From assembly GCA_038065775.1 (NCBI GenBank), contig JBBTQE010000054.1, positions 1 to 15,675 on the forward strand: a stretch of DNA of 15,675 nucleotides, read 5' to 3'. How positions within the stretch are numbered: position 1 is the stretch's first letter; each line of letters opens with the position of its first letter. Below are positions 1 through 6,211 of this stretch, one piece after another. The notes beneath the pieces are model-generated. The model did not search any database. It was not told the origin of the DNA and saw only the letters and a program-made list of their open reading frames with translations. This DNA comes from JBBTQE01 sp038065775. Lineage in GTDB: Bacteria; Patescibacteriota; Patescibacteriia; Magasanikbacterales; GWA2-37-8. The translations under genes and the position numbers were made by a program.

Positions 1-290
1 CATTTTTTGCACATGCGCTTTTTTGAACCCGCTTCTACCTTGCAAGCGACTCTTGTTTCTTTCGCGCACTTTGGACAAATTAAACTAACATTGCTTACAT
101 GAATCGGAGATGCCAGTTCAATAATCTGCCCCTTCTCGCTTTTCTGTCTTGGCCTGATATGTTTTTTCATCAAGTTCAAACCTTCCACCACGACTCTTTC
201 GTCATCTGAAAAAATCTGAATAACCTTGCCTGATTTTCCAGCGTCTTTTCCAGTAATAATTTTTACTTTGTCATTTGTTTTTATTTTCAT
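1..290 (-). CDS. rplX: 50S ribosomal protein L24, 3'-truncated by window edge
   Basis: L24 is an assembly-initiating protein of the large subunit. This gene is absent from complete-ORF lists because it runs off the left edge. The visible 96 codons begin MKIKTNDKVKIITGKDAGK, which contains the KOW motif expected near the N terminus (residues 5-22). The C-terminal half carries a CPKC pair and a second pair beginning CKK, cut by the edge, which together resemble the zinc-ribbon-like cysteines found in some bacterial L24 proteins. The ATG at 288-290 has no Shine-Dalgarno; it is instead the last three bases of a 67-bp repeat also found before the PH-domain gene. It is the last visible gene of the cluster and follows rplN after an 85-bp gap. 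Confidence 0.93.
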   Translation of the reverse strand, partial: MKIKTNDKVKIITGKDAGKSGKVIQIFSDDERVVVEGLNLMKKHIRPRQKSEKGQIIELASPIHVSNVSLICPKCAKETRVACKVEAGSKKRMCKK

Positions 291-354
291 AATCGAAATG
301 AGTGAGTGAAATATTTAGCTTGCTAAAGTATTTCCGAACGAATGAGATTATATG
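288..354 (-). repeat. 67-bp start-codon-abutting leader repeat, copy B (rplX)
   Basis: Read on the minus strand, this segment matches 11803-11869 at 61 of 67 positions without gaps. It contains a near-perfect hairpin (TTTAGC, AA, GCTAAA, extended by AAATA arms), then CACTCACTCATTTCGATT and the rplX ATG. A weaker upstream hairpin, with TTGC/GCAA nested inside ATATG/CATAT, lies at about 350-372. The element therefore forms nearly all of the rplN-rplX gap. Whether it is a mobile palindrome or a shared regulatory leader cannot be told from one window. Confidence 0.85.
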
Positions 355-375
355 GATTGCGTAGCAAGACATATA

Positions 376-753
376 TTACAAAACTTCAGGCGCTAAAGAA
401 ACGATCTTCTGAAAACCCCTTGCCCTTAACTCTCTCGCGACCGGGCCAAGAATACGACTGCCTTTTGGCTCTCGCGTTTTTCTATCAACTATAACAGCGG
501 CATTGTCGTCAAATCTGATATATGTCCCATCCTGCCTGCGGACTTCTTTATGCTGGCGGACAATAACGGCATGAACAACTTCACCCTTTTTTACCATTCC
601 ATGCGGCGTCGCTTCCTTTACGGTGCAAGTTACGATATCTCCAATTTGCGCGTATCTCTTCTTATAACCACCCAAAACACGGATGCATTGTAATTTTTTT
701 GCTCCACTATTATCCGCGACATGTAACATTGTTCTGTGTTGTATCATATTCAA
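376..753 (-). CDS. rplN: 50S ribosomal protein L14
   Basis: L14 binds 23S rRNA at the subunit interface. The 125-residue product is full length and has the family's typical N terminus (MNMIQHRTMLHVADNSGAKK) and the conserved core containing RVLGGYKKRYAQIGD, plus the C-terminal GSRILGPVARELR segment. It lies 24 bp downstream of rpsQ. No Shine-Dalgarno precedes the ATG; the upstream bases are instead a 23-base match to the 3' end of the leader repeat seen at rplX. Its stop codon is directly followed by the full copy of that repeat. Identity is secure; the start is supported by family length. Confidence 0.97.
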   Translation of the reverse strand: MNMIQHRTMLHVADNSGAKKLQCIRVLGGYKKRYAQIGDIVTCTVKEATPHGMVKKGEVVHAVIVRQHKEVRRQDGTYIRFDDNAAVIVDRKTREPKGSRILGPVARELRARGFQKIVSLAPEVL

Positions 754-773
754 AATGAGTGAGTGAAGTAATC
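751..773 (-). repeat. Partial leader-repeat tail before rplN
   Basis: On the minus strand these 23 bases, ending in the rplN ATG, agree with the 3' end of copy B (TTCACTCACTCATTT then GATTATG) at 21 positions. The hairpin part of the element is missing, so this is a remnant or an independently conserved initiation sequence. A shorter match (TCATTTCG then TTATGAA, 15 of 16) precedes rplD at 5142-5157. Confidence 0.55.
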
Positions 774-777
774 TGGG

Positions 778-1029
778 TTATTTTACAACCTCAACCAACC
801 TCCATCTCTTATTTTTTGAAATTGGTCGGCACTCAACAAATCTCACATTATCTCCCGGCTTTGCCTGGCTCTTTTCATCATGCACGAGATATTTTTTGCT
901 TACCCTATAATATTTTTTGTACTTCTCCTGCATTTTCATTGTATCAACGCGCACGGAAATGGTTTTATTCATTGAAGCCGAGACCACTTTCCCTTCAAAT
1001 TTTCTGACTTGTTTTGTTTTAGAATCCAT
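778..1029 (-). CDS. rpsQ: 30S ribosomal protein S17
   Basis: S17 is a primary 16S rRNA-binding protein with an OB fold. The 83 residues include the diagnostic EGKVVSASMNKTISVRVD strand pair near residues 12-29 and the region reading YLVHDE, followed by the basic end. Length is normal for bacterial S17. It starts 10 bp after the rpmC stop and ends 24 bp before rplN, consistent with co-transcription. The upstream sequence (AATTTTATTAGT) has no Shine-Dalgarno. Confidence 0.96.
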   Translation of the reverse strand: MDSKTKQVRKFEGKVVSASMNKTISVRVDTMKMQEKYKKYYRVSKKYLVHDEKSQAKPGDNVRFVECRPISKNKRWRLVEVVK

Positions 1030-1039
1030 ACTAATAAAA

Positions 1040-1237
1040 TTACTTTTTCACGGCTATTTTCTGGCGCAAAAGCATAGTAATCCTTGCCAGCGTTTTCTTC
1101 GCCTGATTAATTTTATGCACCTGTTTAAGCTGTCCGCTTCTAACCTGAAAACGCAACGAATGCAATTCTTGCTTCTGCTCGGCTAAAATTTCCTTCAGCT
1201 CTTTTTCGCTCTTATTTTTAATATCTGCCCATTCCAT
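1040..1237 (-). CDS. rpmC: 50S ribosomal protein L29
   Basis: L29 is a small two-helix protein near the peptide exit tunnel. The 65-residue product has the expected helical hairpin pattern: an N-terminal helix with EKELKEILAEQKQELHSLRF and a second helix with INQAKKTLARITMLLRQ. It is sandwiched between rplP (2-bp gap) and rpsQ (10-bp gap) in the canonical order. The region before the ATG is A/T only, without a Shine-Dalgarno. Confidence 0.94.
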   Translation of the reverse strand: MEWADIKNKSEKELKEILAEQKQELHSLRFQVRSGQLKQVHKINQAKKTLARITMLLRQKIAVKK

Positions 1238-1239
1238 AT

Positions 1240-1653
1240 TTAATATTTTTTTACAAATTTAGTTCTAACTCCTATCTTGAACCCGGCCATTCTCATAGCC
1301 TCTTTTGCCTGATCGCCCGGAATGCCGCCGATTTCAAACATCACTGTGCCCGGTTTTATTACCGCGATATAATGATCAGGAGACCCCTTGCCTCCGCCCA
1401 TCGGAGTTTCATTTCCTTTTTTAGTTATTGGTTTGTCCGGAAAAACTCTTATCCAAATTTTACCGCCTTTTCTGACATATCTGGTCAACACTCTGCGAGC
1501 CGCTTCAATCTGCCTGCTGGAAATCCAACCATGATCCAAAGATTTGATTCCATATTCGCCAAAAGCAACACTATTCGCTCTTGTGGCAACGCCAAGCATT
1601 CTTCGTCTGCCCTTGTGCCATTTCCTATGTAAAACTTTTTTTGGTAATAACAT
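1240..1653 (-). CDS. rplP: 50S ribosomal protein L16
   Basis: L16 organises the A-site region of 23S rRNA. The 137-residue protein is full length, beginning MLLPKKVLHRKWHKGRRRM, with the conserved GGKIWIRVFPDKPITKKG block and the glycine-rich MGGGKGSPDHYIAVIKPG segment near residues 85-105. It is followed after 2 bp by rpmC and preceded by rpsC with an 8-bp gap. No Shine-Dalgarno is visible. Confidence 0.97.
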   Translation of the reverse strand: MLLPKKVLHRKWHKGRRRMLGVATRANSVAFGEYGIKSLDHGWISSRQIEAARRVLTRYVRKGGKIWIRVFPDKPITKKGNETPMGGGKGSPDHYIAVIKPGTVMFEIGGIPGDQAKEAMRMAGFKIGVRTKFVKKY

Positions 1654-1661
1654 ACTAAATA

Positions 1662-2375
1662 TTATTCGCCGGATTTCTTGGCTGTGTGTTTTGCCGCGCC
1701 TTCCTCTCCCGCGTCTTGTTTAGCAAACTTATCTCTTCGCCCGAACGCCTCGCCCTTGTATATCCAAACTTTCACGCCAATTTTCCCATAAAGCGTCTGG
1801 GCTTCAACTAAAGCGTAATCAACATCGCTTCTGATTGTGATAAGCGACATTTTTCCTGCGCTTAATTTTTCCGTTCTAGCGATTTCCACTCCATTAAGTC
1901 TTCCGCCCATGGCAATTTTCACGCCAAGAGCCCCAGCGCTCATCACCCTTTCAAGAACACCTTTCATCACTCTTCTGAACGGCAGTCTTCTTTCAATATC
2001 ACTAGCCGCGTTTTGAGCCACGATTTGCGCGGAAAGAGCCGGCTGTTTAACTTCCTGAACATTTAATTTTACTTTCAATTTCATGCCTAAAAATTTTTTC
2101 TCAATCTGTTTTCTTAAATCTTCAAGCCCTTGTCCGCCGCGGCCGATTATCACGCCCGGTTTAGCGCTCAAAATATTGATCGTCAAATCTTTTACGGTTC
2201 TTTCTATGCTCACAGCGTCAATCAAAGCGTCTTTTAATTTATTTTTTAAAAAATCTCTAATTCCAATTTCCTGCTTTAACAATTGCGGCATTTGGCCATT
2301 TCTCGCGAACCATTTTGAATCCCAAGTATAAATGGTAGGAATTCTATGAATTTTAGGATGGACTTTGTGACCCAT
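1662..2375 (-). CDS. rpsC: 30S ribosomal protein S3
   Basis: S3 forms part of the mRNA entry channel and helicase centre. The 237-residue protein starts MGHKVHPKIHRIP and carries a type II KH domain whose GXXG loop is GRGG at residues 78-81. The C-terminal domain contains the conserved MGGRLNGVEIARTE and GVKVWIYKGE blocks. A basic and acidic low-complexity tail (about the last 20 residues, KQDAGEEGAAKHTAKKSGE) extends beyond the conserved core. The neighbouring genes are rplV upstream (15-bp gap) and rplP downstream (8-bp gap). Confidence 0.97.
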   Translation of the reverse strand: MGHKVHPKIHRIPTIYTWDSKWFARNGQMPQLLKQEIGIRDFLKNKLKDALIDAVSIERTVKDLTINILSAKPGVIIGRGGQGLEDLRKQIEKKFLGMKLKVKLNVQEVKQPALSAQIVAQNAASDIERRLPFRRVMKGVLERVMSAGALGVKIAMGGRLNGVEIARTEKLSAGKMSLITIRSDVDYALVEAQTLYGKIGVKVWIYKGEAFGRRDKFAKQDAGEEGAAKHTAKKSGE

Positions 2376-2390
2376 ATCTATAAAAATTAT

Positions 2391-2759
2391 TTACTTCTTT
2401 TCCTCTTCTTTTTTTACTTCCTTTTTGATATCAACTAAAACCAAATTAATATGCGACGTTCTTTCTCTTATCGGTGTGGCGCGGCCGTGCGCTTTTGGCA
2501 TCCATCGTTTTAAAACCGGACCGCCGTCAACGGTTATGCTTTGCACTCTTAAATTTTCAACATCCAAAGAATGATTGTGCTTGGCGTTGGCAATGGCTGA
2601 ATTAAGCAACTTCAAAAGCGGCTTTGCGGCGCGTTTCGGCATTACTACTAAAAGGTTTTGAGCTTTGACCGCTTTTTTTCCGCGTATTACGTCGGCAAGC
2701 AGACGAACCTTGCGCGGTCCCATTCTCAAAAATCTCAATTTTGCTGTTACTTGTTGCAT
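2391..2759 (-). CDS. rplV: 50S ribosomal protein L22
   Basis: L22 lines the polypeptide exit tunnel; its beta-hairpin loop reaches the constriction. The 122 residues include the family N terminus (AKLRFLRMGPRKVRLLADVI), the KHNHSLDVENL region and the hairpin with KRWMPKAHGRATPI around residues 84-98. The tail is a lysine/glutamate run (KKEVKKEEEKK). The gene is separated from rpsS by an unusually long 66-bp gap filled by a palindromic repeat. The ATG lies 12 bases downstream of that repeat and has no Shine-Dalgarno. Confidence 0.96.
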   Translation of the reverse strand: MQQVTAKLRFLRMGPRKVRLLADVIRGKKAVKAQNLLVVMPKRAAKPLLKLLNSAIANAKHNHSLDVENLRVQSITVDGGPVLKRWMPKAHGRATPIRERTSHINLVLVDIKKEVKKEEEKK

Positions 2760-2771
2760 AATTTATAATCT

Positions 2772-2827
2772 AGATCCTTCGCCCTATGGGGCTCAGGATG
2801 ACACGACGCCCGCCAAGGGCTAGTGTC
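2772..2827 (-). repeat. TGTCATCC-family palindromic repeat, copy 1
   Basis: On the minus strand the segment contains TGTCATCCTGAGC, a GCCCC/GGGC hairpin and GCGAAGGATCT, matching a repeat family widely seen in bacterial genomes. A second, outer inverted repeat is GTGAC-type: GACAC (2800-2804) with GTGTC (2823-2827). The element occupies most of the rpsS-rplV gap, and its outer arm overlaps the rpsS stop codon TGA. Copies 2 and 3 are at 5929-5955 and 10375-10454. Confidence 0.7.
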
Positions 2828-3164
2828 ACTTTTTTTCTTCTTTCTTAGGCGCTACGGAAGCAGACGCTCCAGCCGTTGCGGAGGCTGACTCTTCTTCCTT
2901 GGCCATCTTGCCTCCATGTCTTACAAATTTCCTTGTCGGCGAAAATTCTCCTAATTTGTGCCCGACCATATTTTCATCAACAAGCACGGAAATAAAATCT
3001 TTGCCATTATGAACCAAGAATGTCACTCCGACCATCTCCGGAGAAATAACACAAGCTCTTGACCATGTTTTGATAGGCTGCCGTTTACCACTATCTCTCA
3101 TTTTTAAAACCTTACTTAACACTCTCTGGTCTATATAAGGTCCTTTTTTTAAACTTCTTGACAT
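2826..3164 (-). CDS. rpsS: 30S ribosomal protein S19 with C-terminal extension
   Basis: S19 sits in the 30S head and contacts S13 and A-site tRNA. The first 90 or so residues are canonical (MSRSLKKGPYIDQRVLSKVL, then GVTFLVHNGKDFISVLVDENMVGHKLGEFSPTR in the core). The protein is 112 residues, about 20 longer than usual, with a low-complexity Ser/Ala then Lys/Glu tail (ESASATAGASASVAPKKEE). The stop codon overlaps the outer arm of a palindromic repeat, so the tail could have arisen when the repeat landed and supplied a new stop; that is inference. It lies 43 bp after rplB, and the gap contains a small hairpin. Confidence 0.95.
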   Translation of the reverse strand: MSRSLKKGPYIDQRVLSKVLKMRDSGKRQPIKTWSRACVISPEMVGVTFLVHNGKDFISVLVDENMVGHKLGEFSPTRKFVRHGGKMAKEEESASATAGASASVAPKKEEKK

Positions 3165-3183
3165 ATTTTATTTAGCGAAATCA

Positions 3184-3202
3184 CGCCCCGCAAAGCAAGG
3201 CG
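3184..3202 (-). other. Short intergenic hairpin between rplB and rpsS
   Basis: The minus strand reads CGCCTTGC, TTT, GCGGGGCG: an 8-bp RNA stem (two G-U pairs) with a 3-nt loop, between the rplB stop and the rpsS start. No U-tract follows, so it is unlikely to terminate transcription. It may be an mRNA-processing or translational element. Confidence 0.4.
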
Positions 3203-3207
3203 CTTAA

Positions 3208-4053
3208 TTACTCAATTTTTGATTTTCGTGATTTAACAATAAATTTATCGCTCCATTTTCCTGGCTGTCTGGTTTTAACACCTCTTGCCGGTTTGCCATA
3301 AACAGTCTGCGGACCTCTTTTCTGACCGATTGGGCTGTGACCCTCGCCTCCGCCATGCGGGTGGTCAACCGGGTTCATGTTCTTGCCTTTTACTCTCGGC
3401 TTTATGCCTCTCAACCTGTTTCGCCCGGCTTTGCCCCAACGAATCAATCTATAATCCGGGTTGCCCATTGCGCCAATGCTGGCCGCGCATTCTTTCAAAA
3501 CTTTTCTAACCTCGCCCGATGGCAATTTTACTAAGGCATGTTTTCCTTCAACTCCCAAAAACTGCGCTGATAACCCCGCCCCGCGAACAATCTGGCCGCC
3601 CTTGCCCGGAGTTAATTCAACATTATGGATAAACATGCCGACTGGCATAAATTCCAATGGCATACGATTCCCGATTTTTGCTTCAATGGCTTTATCAGAG
3701 GAGATTAATTTATCTCCAACTTTTATTCCATCCGGACACAAAACATAAGATTTTACGCCATCAGTATATTGAACCAAAGCGATTCTCGGACCACGATACG
3801 GATCATATTCAACCGCGATCACCTCTGCTTGAATACCAAATTTATTTTGTTTAAAATCCACCAAACGATAAAACTTCTTGGCTCCGCCGCTCTGATGCCT
3901 GACAGTTATTACGCCCTGATTATTTCTTCCGGATTTTGGATTAATCCTAACAATTAGAGATTTTTCCGGTTCTGTTTTTGTGATATCGTCAAAAGCATCA
4001 ACGCTTGAATTGCGTCGTCCGTCGCTTGTTGGTTTGTATATCTTAATAGGCAT
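3208..4053 (-). CDS. rplB: 50S ribosomal protein L2
   Basis: L2 is needed for subunit association and supports the peptidyl-transferase centre. The 281-residue protein is close to full length (E. coli L2 is 273). It begins MPIKIYKPTSDGRRNSSV and contains the C-terminal signature NPVDHPHGGGEGH at residues 227-239, with H231 matching the functionally important histidine of the family. The upstream GGAG is 11 bases from the ATG, a weak Shine-Dalgarno. It is flanked by rplW (6-bp gap) and rpsS (43 bp). Confidence 0.98.
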   Translation of the reverse strand: MPIKIYKPTSDGRRNSSVDAFDDITKTEPEKSLIVRINPKSGRNNQGVITVRHQSGGAKKFYRLVDFKQNKFGIQAEVIAVEYDPYRGPRIALVQYTDGVKSYVLCPDGIKVGDKLISSDKAIEAKIGNRMPLEFMPVGMFIHNVELTPGKGGQIVRGAGLSAQFLGVEGKHALVKLPSGEVRKVLKECAASIGAMGNPDYRLIRWGKAGRNRLRGIKPRVKGKNMNPVDHPHGGGEGHSPIGQKRGPQTVYGKPARGVKTRQPGKWSDKFIVKSRKSKIE

Positions 4054-4059
4054 ACTATC

Positions 4060-4503
4060 TTAAACTCCAGCGTGAATATCAATCACCTTACCTTGCGGCA
4101 AAGTTACAATTGCTTTTTTAAAACCCGACCTGCGGCCTTGGGCTCTACCGAATCTAACCGCCCTGCCCTCCATATTGATAACATTAACATCTGTCGGCGC
4201 TATCCCATAAATTTCTTTAATCGCTTGCTTAATCTGTATTTTATTTGTCCAACCGGAAACTTCAAAACTATATTTATTCGCGCTTTCGGCGATCGCGCTT
4301 TTTTCAGTAACCAATGGTCTTATTAAAACTTGGTACGCTTTGCTTCCGGCAGGTAGAATTTTCTTTGGCTTTGTCTCCTTTTCCGTTTTTGCGCCCTTGG
4401 CTTCCTTCTCTTTTTTTACAACTGCCTTAACTTCCGGCTTATCACCGGTTTTTTTTAACTGTTCTTTCTTTTTTTTGTTCAGCCAATTATTCAACAAACC
4501 CAT
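4060..4503 (-). CDS. rplW: 50S ribosomal protein L23 with long N-terminal extension
   Basis: L23 lies at the tunnel exit and is the docking site for trigger factor and SRP. The canonical domain starts near residue 57 (QVLIRPLVTEKSAIAE) and continues through NKIQIKQAIKEIYGI and the RRSGFKKAIVTLPQG end. In front of it is a lysine/glutamate-rich, probably disordered stretch of about 55 residues (MGLLNNWLNKKKKEQLKK and on), giving 147 residues against roughly 95-100 in typical bacteria. No methionine codon lies nearer the conserved domain, so the extension is likely translated. It is preceded by rplD with a 14-bp gap. Confidence 0.95.
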   Translation of the reverse strand: MGLLNNWLNKKKKEQLKKTGDKPEVKAVVKKEKEAKGAKTEKETKPKKILPAGSKAYQVLIRPLVTEKSAIAESANKYSFEVSGWTNKIQIKQAIKEIYGIAPTDVNVINMEGRAVRFGRAQGRRSGFKKAIVTLPQGKVIDIHAGV

Positions 4504-4517
4504 ACGATTTTAATCTT

Positions 4518-5144
4518 TTACTTTAAAATTTTCTCAATCACTTCAACGCCGGCCTTGCTGGTCAAAACCGCGCCCTTTGATAAAACATCCATCACACTCG
4601 CGTCTTCGGCGCGTATTGTTTTTACGATTTTTAAATTTCGAGTCATTGTCATCACATTTTCATTTTTACCGGAAGTCAAAACTAAAAACTTTTTAATTTT
4701 TGTAGGTAAATTCTTAACGAAATTCACAAATAACTTTGTTTTTGGTTCGGCGAAATTAAAATCATCAACAACCAAAAAATTTCCATCTTTCACCCTATCC
4801 GACAACACCATTTTCAAAGCAAGTCTGCGTGTTTTTTTGTTAATTTTTGATTTGTAATTTCTCTCTGAAAGAGGACCAAAGGCGACTCCTCCGCCTTTCC
4901 AAATCGGAGATCTGATTGAACCGTGTCTAGCTCTGCCGGTGCCTTTCTGTTGCCATGGTTTCTTGCCGCCGCCGCGTACTTCGCCTCTATTTTTTGTGTC
5001 GGCCCACGGCTCTCTTTGATTATTGGTTTGAGAAACAAAAACCTGGTGTACAACTTCCGGTTTTGCTTTTACGGCAAAAATAGCGTCTGAAAGATTCATT
5101 TCTCCGGTTTCTTTTCCTTCTAAATTGTAGACTTTAACTTTCAT
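4518..5144 (-). CDS. rplD: 50S ribosomal protein L4
   Basis: L4 reaches the exit-tunnel constriction and in many bacteria represses its own operon. The 208 residues have normal length, with the extended loop GGGKKPWQQKGTGRARHGS at about residues 58-76 and the C-terminal domain ending GVEVIEKILK. A competing 79-codon reading frame inside the gene has no family match and is a shadow. The gene follows rplC after 21 bp. The sequence before the ATG (TCATTTCGTTTATGAA) resembles the tail of the rplX leader repeat and lacks a Shine-Dalgarno. Confidence 0.97.
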   Translation of the reverse strand: MKVKVYNLEGKETGEMNLSDAIFAVKAKPEVVHQVFVSQTNNQREPWADTKNRGEVRGGGKKPWQQKGTGRARHGSIRSPIWKGGGVAFGPLSERNYKSKINKKTRRLALKMVLSDRVKDGNFLVVDDFNFAEPKTKLFVNFVKNLPTKIKKFLVLTSGKNENVMTMTRNLKIVKTIRAEDASVMDVLSKGAVLTSKAGVEVIEKILK

Positions 5145-5165
5145 AAACGAAATGATTTTTCAAAA

Positions 5166-5837
5166 TTATACATTACTTTCCGGCTTGCTTTCAGTCGGCT
5201 GTTCGGCCTTCTTTACCGTTAATTCCCCTTCACCGCTGATAAGCAACAACCCATTGCGCCCACCAGGAACAGCGCCCTTAATATACAATTCATTTACTTC
5301 CGGATGTATTTCAACAATTTCTAAATTTTTAACAGTAACCCTGTCTCCACCCATTCTGCCGGCCATTCTTTGCCCCTTGAACACCCGCTGAACACCGCCC
5401 GCGCCAATGGTGCCGGGCATGCGCAAGTTATCTTTGTGGCCATGCGATGCGGGACCGCCGCGAAAATGATGCCGTTTCACTACACCGGCAAAGCCCTTGC
5501 CTTTTGACTGGCCGACTATGGTCACTTTGTCTCCGGCTGTAAATGTTTCAACCGTTATTACATCGCCTCTTCTTAAATCCGAACCATTATCTACTCCAAA
5601 ATCTCTTAAATTTTTTACATGATTCAAATCTTTTAAATGCCCGAGCTGGGGCTTTGCTATGCACTTATCTCTGGCTTCGCCAAAACCAATCTGGACAGAT
5701 TTCGCTCCATCCTTTTTTTCATTTTTTACTTGAACAATCTGACAAGGGCCGGCCTGAACTTTTGTGACAGGAACAACCTTTCCGTTTGGCAAAAAAACCT
5801 GCGTCATGCTTATCTTTTTTCCTAAAATGAATTTCAT
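5166..5837 (-). CDS. rplC: 50S ribosomal protein L3
   Basis: L3 is an early assembly protein whose loop reaches the peptidyl-transferase centre. I start it at the ATG at 5837 because the family begins with a MxxxxGKKxxMTQ pattern, here MKFILGKKISMTQVF; the frame can be opened eight codons upstream only at a TTG. The 223 residues include the conserved SKGKGFAGVVKRHHFRGG block at 111-128 and the PGTIGAGG region. The C terminus has a short charged tail. An AGGAG lies 13 bases before the ATG, further than ideal. It is the first gene after the strong promoter at 6075-6103 and is preceded by a terminator-like hairpin. Confidence 0.96.
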   Translation of the reverse strand: MKFILGKKISMTQVFLPNGKVVPVTKVQAGPCQIVQVKNEKKDGAKSVQIGFGEARDKCIAKPQLGHLKDLNHVKNLRDFGVDNGSDLRRGDVITVETFTAGDKVTIVGQSKGKGFAGVVKRHHFRGGPASHGHKDNLRMPGTIGAGGVQRVFKGQRMAGRMGGDRVTVKNLEIVEIHPEVNELYIKGAVPGGRNGLLLISGEGELTVKKAEQPTESKPESNV

Positions 5838-5852
5838 ATTGAAAACTTTTCT

Positions 5853-5922
5853 CCTAAACAAAAACTAGAAACAAAAACGCAGTTTTTTCTTTACTTCCGC
5901 AAAACAACGCTTTCGTTTCTAG
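5853..5922 (-). terminator. Terminator-like hairpin in the rplC leader (candidate attenuator)
   Basis: In minus-strand RNA, CUAGAAACGAAAGCG pairs over 15 bp, including two G-U pairs, with CGUUUUUGUUUCUAG (DNA arms 5908-5922 and 5865-5879). It is followed immediately by UUUUUGUUU (5856-5864) and then by the AGGAG of rplC. A hairpin plus U-tract downstream of a promoter and just before the first gene is the layout of a transcription attenuator. No antiterminator partner or ligand is identified. Confidence 0.55.
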
Positions 5923-5928
5923 CCTTCT

Positions 5929-5955
5929 TGTCATCCCGAACCTGTTTCAGGATCT
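5929..5955 (+). repeat. TGTCATCC-family repeat, copy 2 (short form)
   Basis: The plus strand reads TGTCATCCCGA, then a CCTG/CAGG mini-hairpin, then GATCT. Its first 11 bases are identical to the termini of copy 3 at 10375. It sits in the middle of the transcribed rplC leader. Confidence 0.65.
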
Positions 5956-6074
5956 ACTTAGAATGGCTGTGATTATGAATTTTTAATAATTTTTCTCCTG
6001 TTTCTTCCGGCCTTATAAATGTTTTCCACAAAGGATCTTATTTACTTGGCCTGAATCAACTTTTTGTTACCCCG

Positions 6075-6103
6075 ATTTTACTGCAACTCCCAACTTTTGT
6101 CAA
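6075..6103 (-). promoter_or_regulatory. Strong sigma-70-type promoter for the rplC operon
   Basis: On the minus strand a perfect -35 TTGACA (6098-6103), a 17-bp spacer and -10 TAAAAT (6075-6080) point toward rplC. Transcription would begin near 6068, leaving a leader of about 230 nt before the ATG at 5837. The 357-base gap 5838-6194 therefore holds this promoter, a leader with a repeat and a terminator-like hairpin, and a palindrome beside rpsJ. No gene is seen in it. Confidence 0.8.
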
Positions 6104-6112
6104 GAGTCCGTA

Positions 6113-6211
6113 ATTACATTTTAATCTCTACAATCGGCAGCGAGTAGCCAATGAAAGCAACGCTTTCATTGTGCGAGCGAACCGATTACATAGATTACAT
6201 CTTAATCTCTA
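6113..6211. repeat. Palindromic element flanked by 18-bp direct repeats at the rpsJ 3' end
   Basis: A 56-bp imperfect palindrome (6132-6187) has outer arms AATCGG/CCGATT and a perfect 10-bp inner stem CAATGAAAGC, AAC, GCTTTCATTG. It is bordered by two 18-bp direct repeats at 6113-6130 and 6194-6211 (ATTACAT, T or C, TTAATCTCTA; 17 of 18 identical). The second repeat is the last codons and stop of rpsJ. The arrangement looks like insertion of a small element with target duplication, or a copy made by slippage. Confidence 0.7.
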
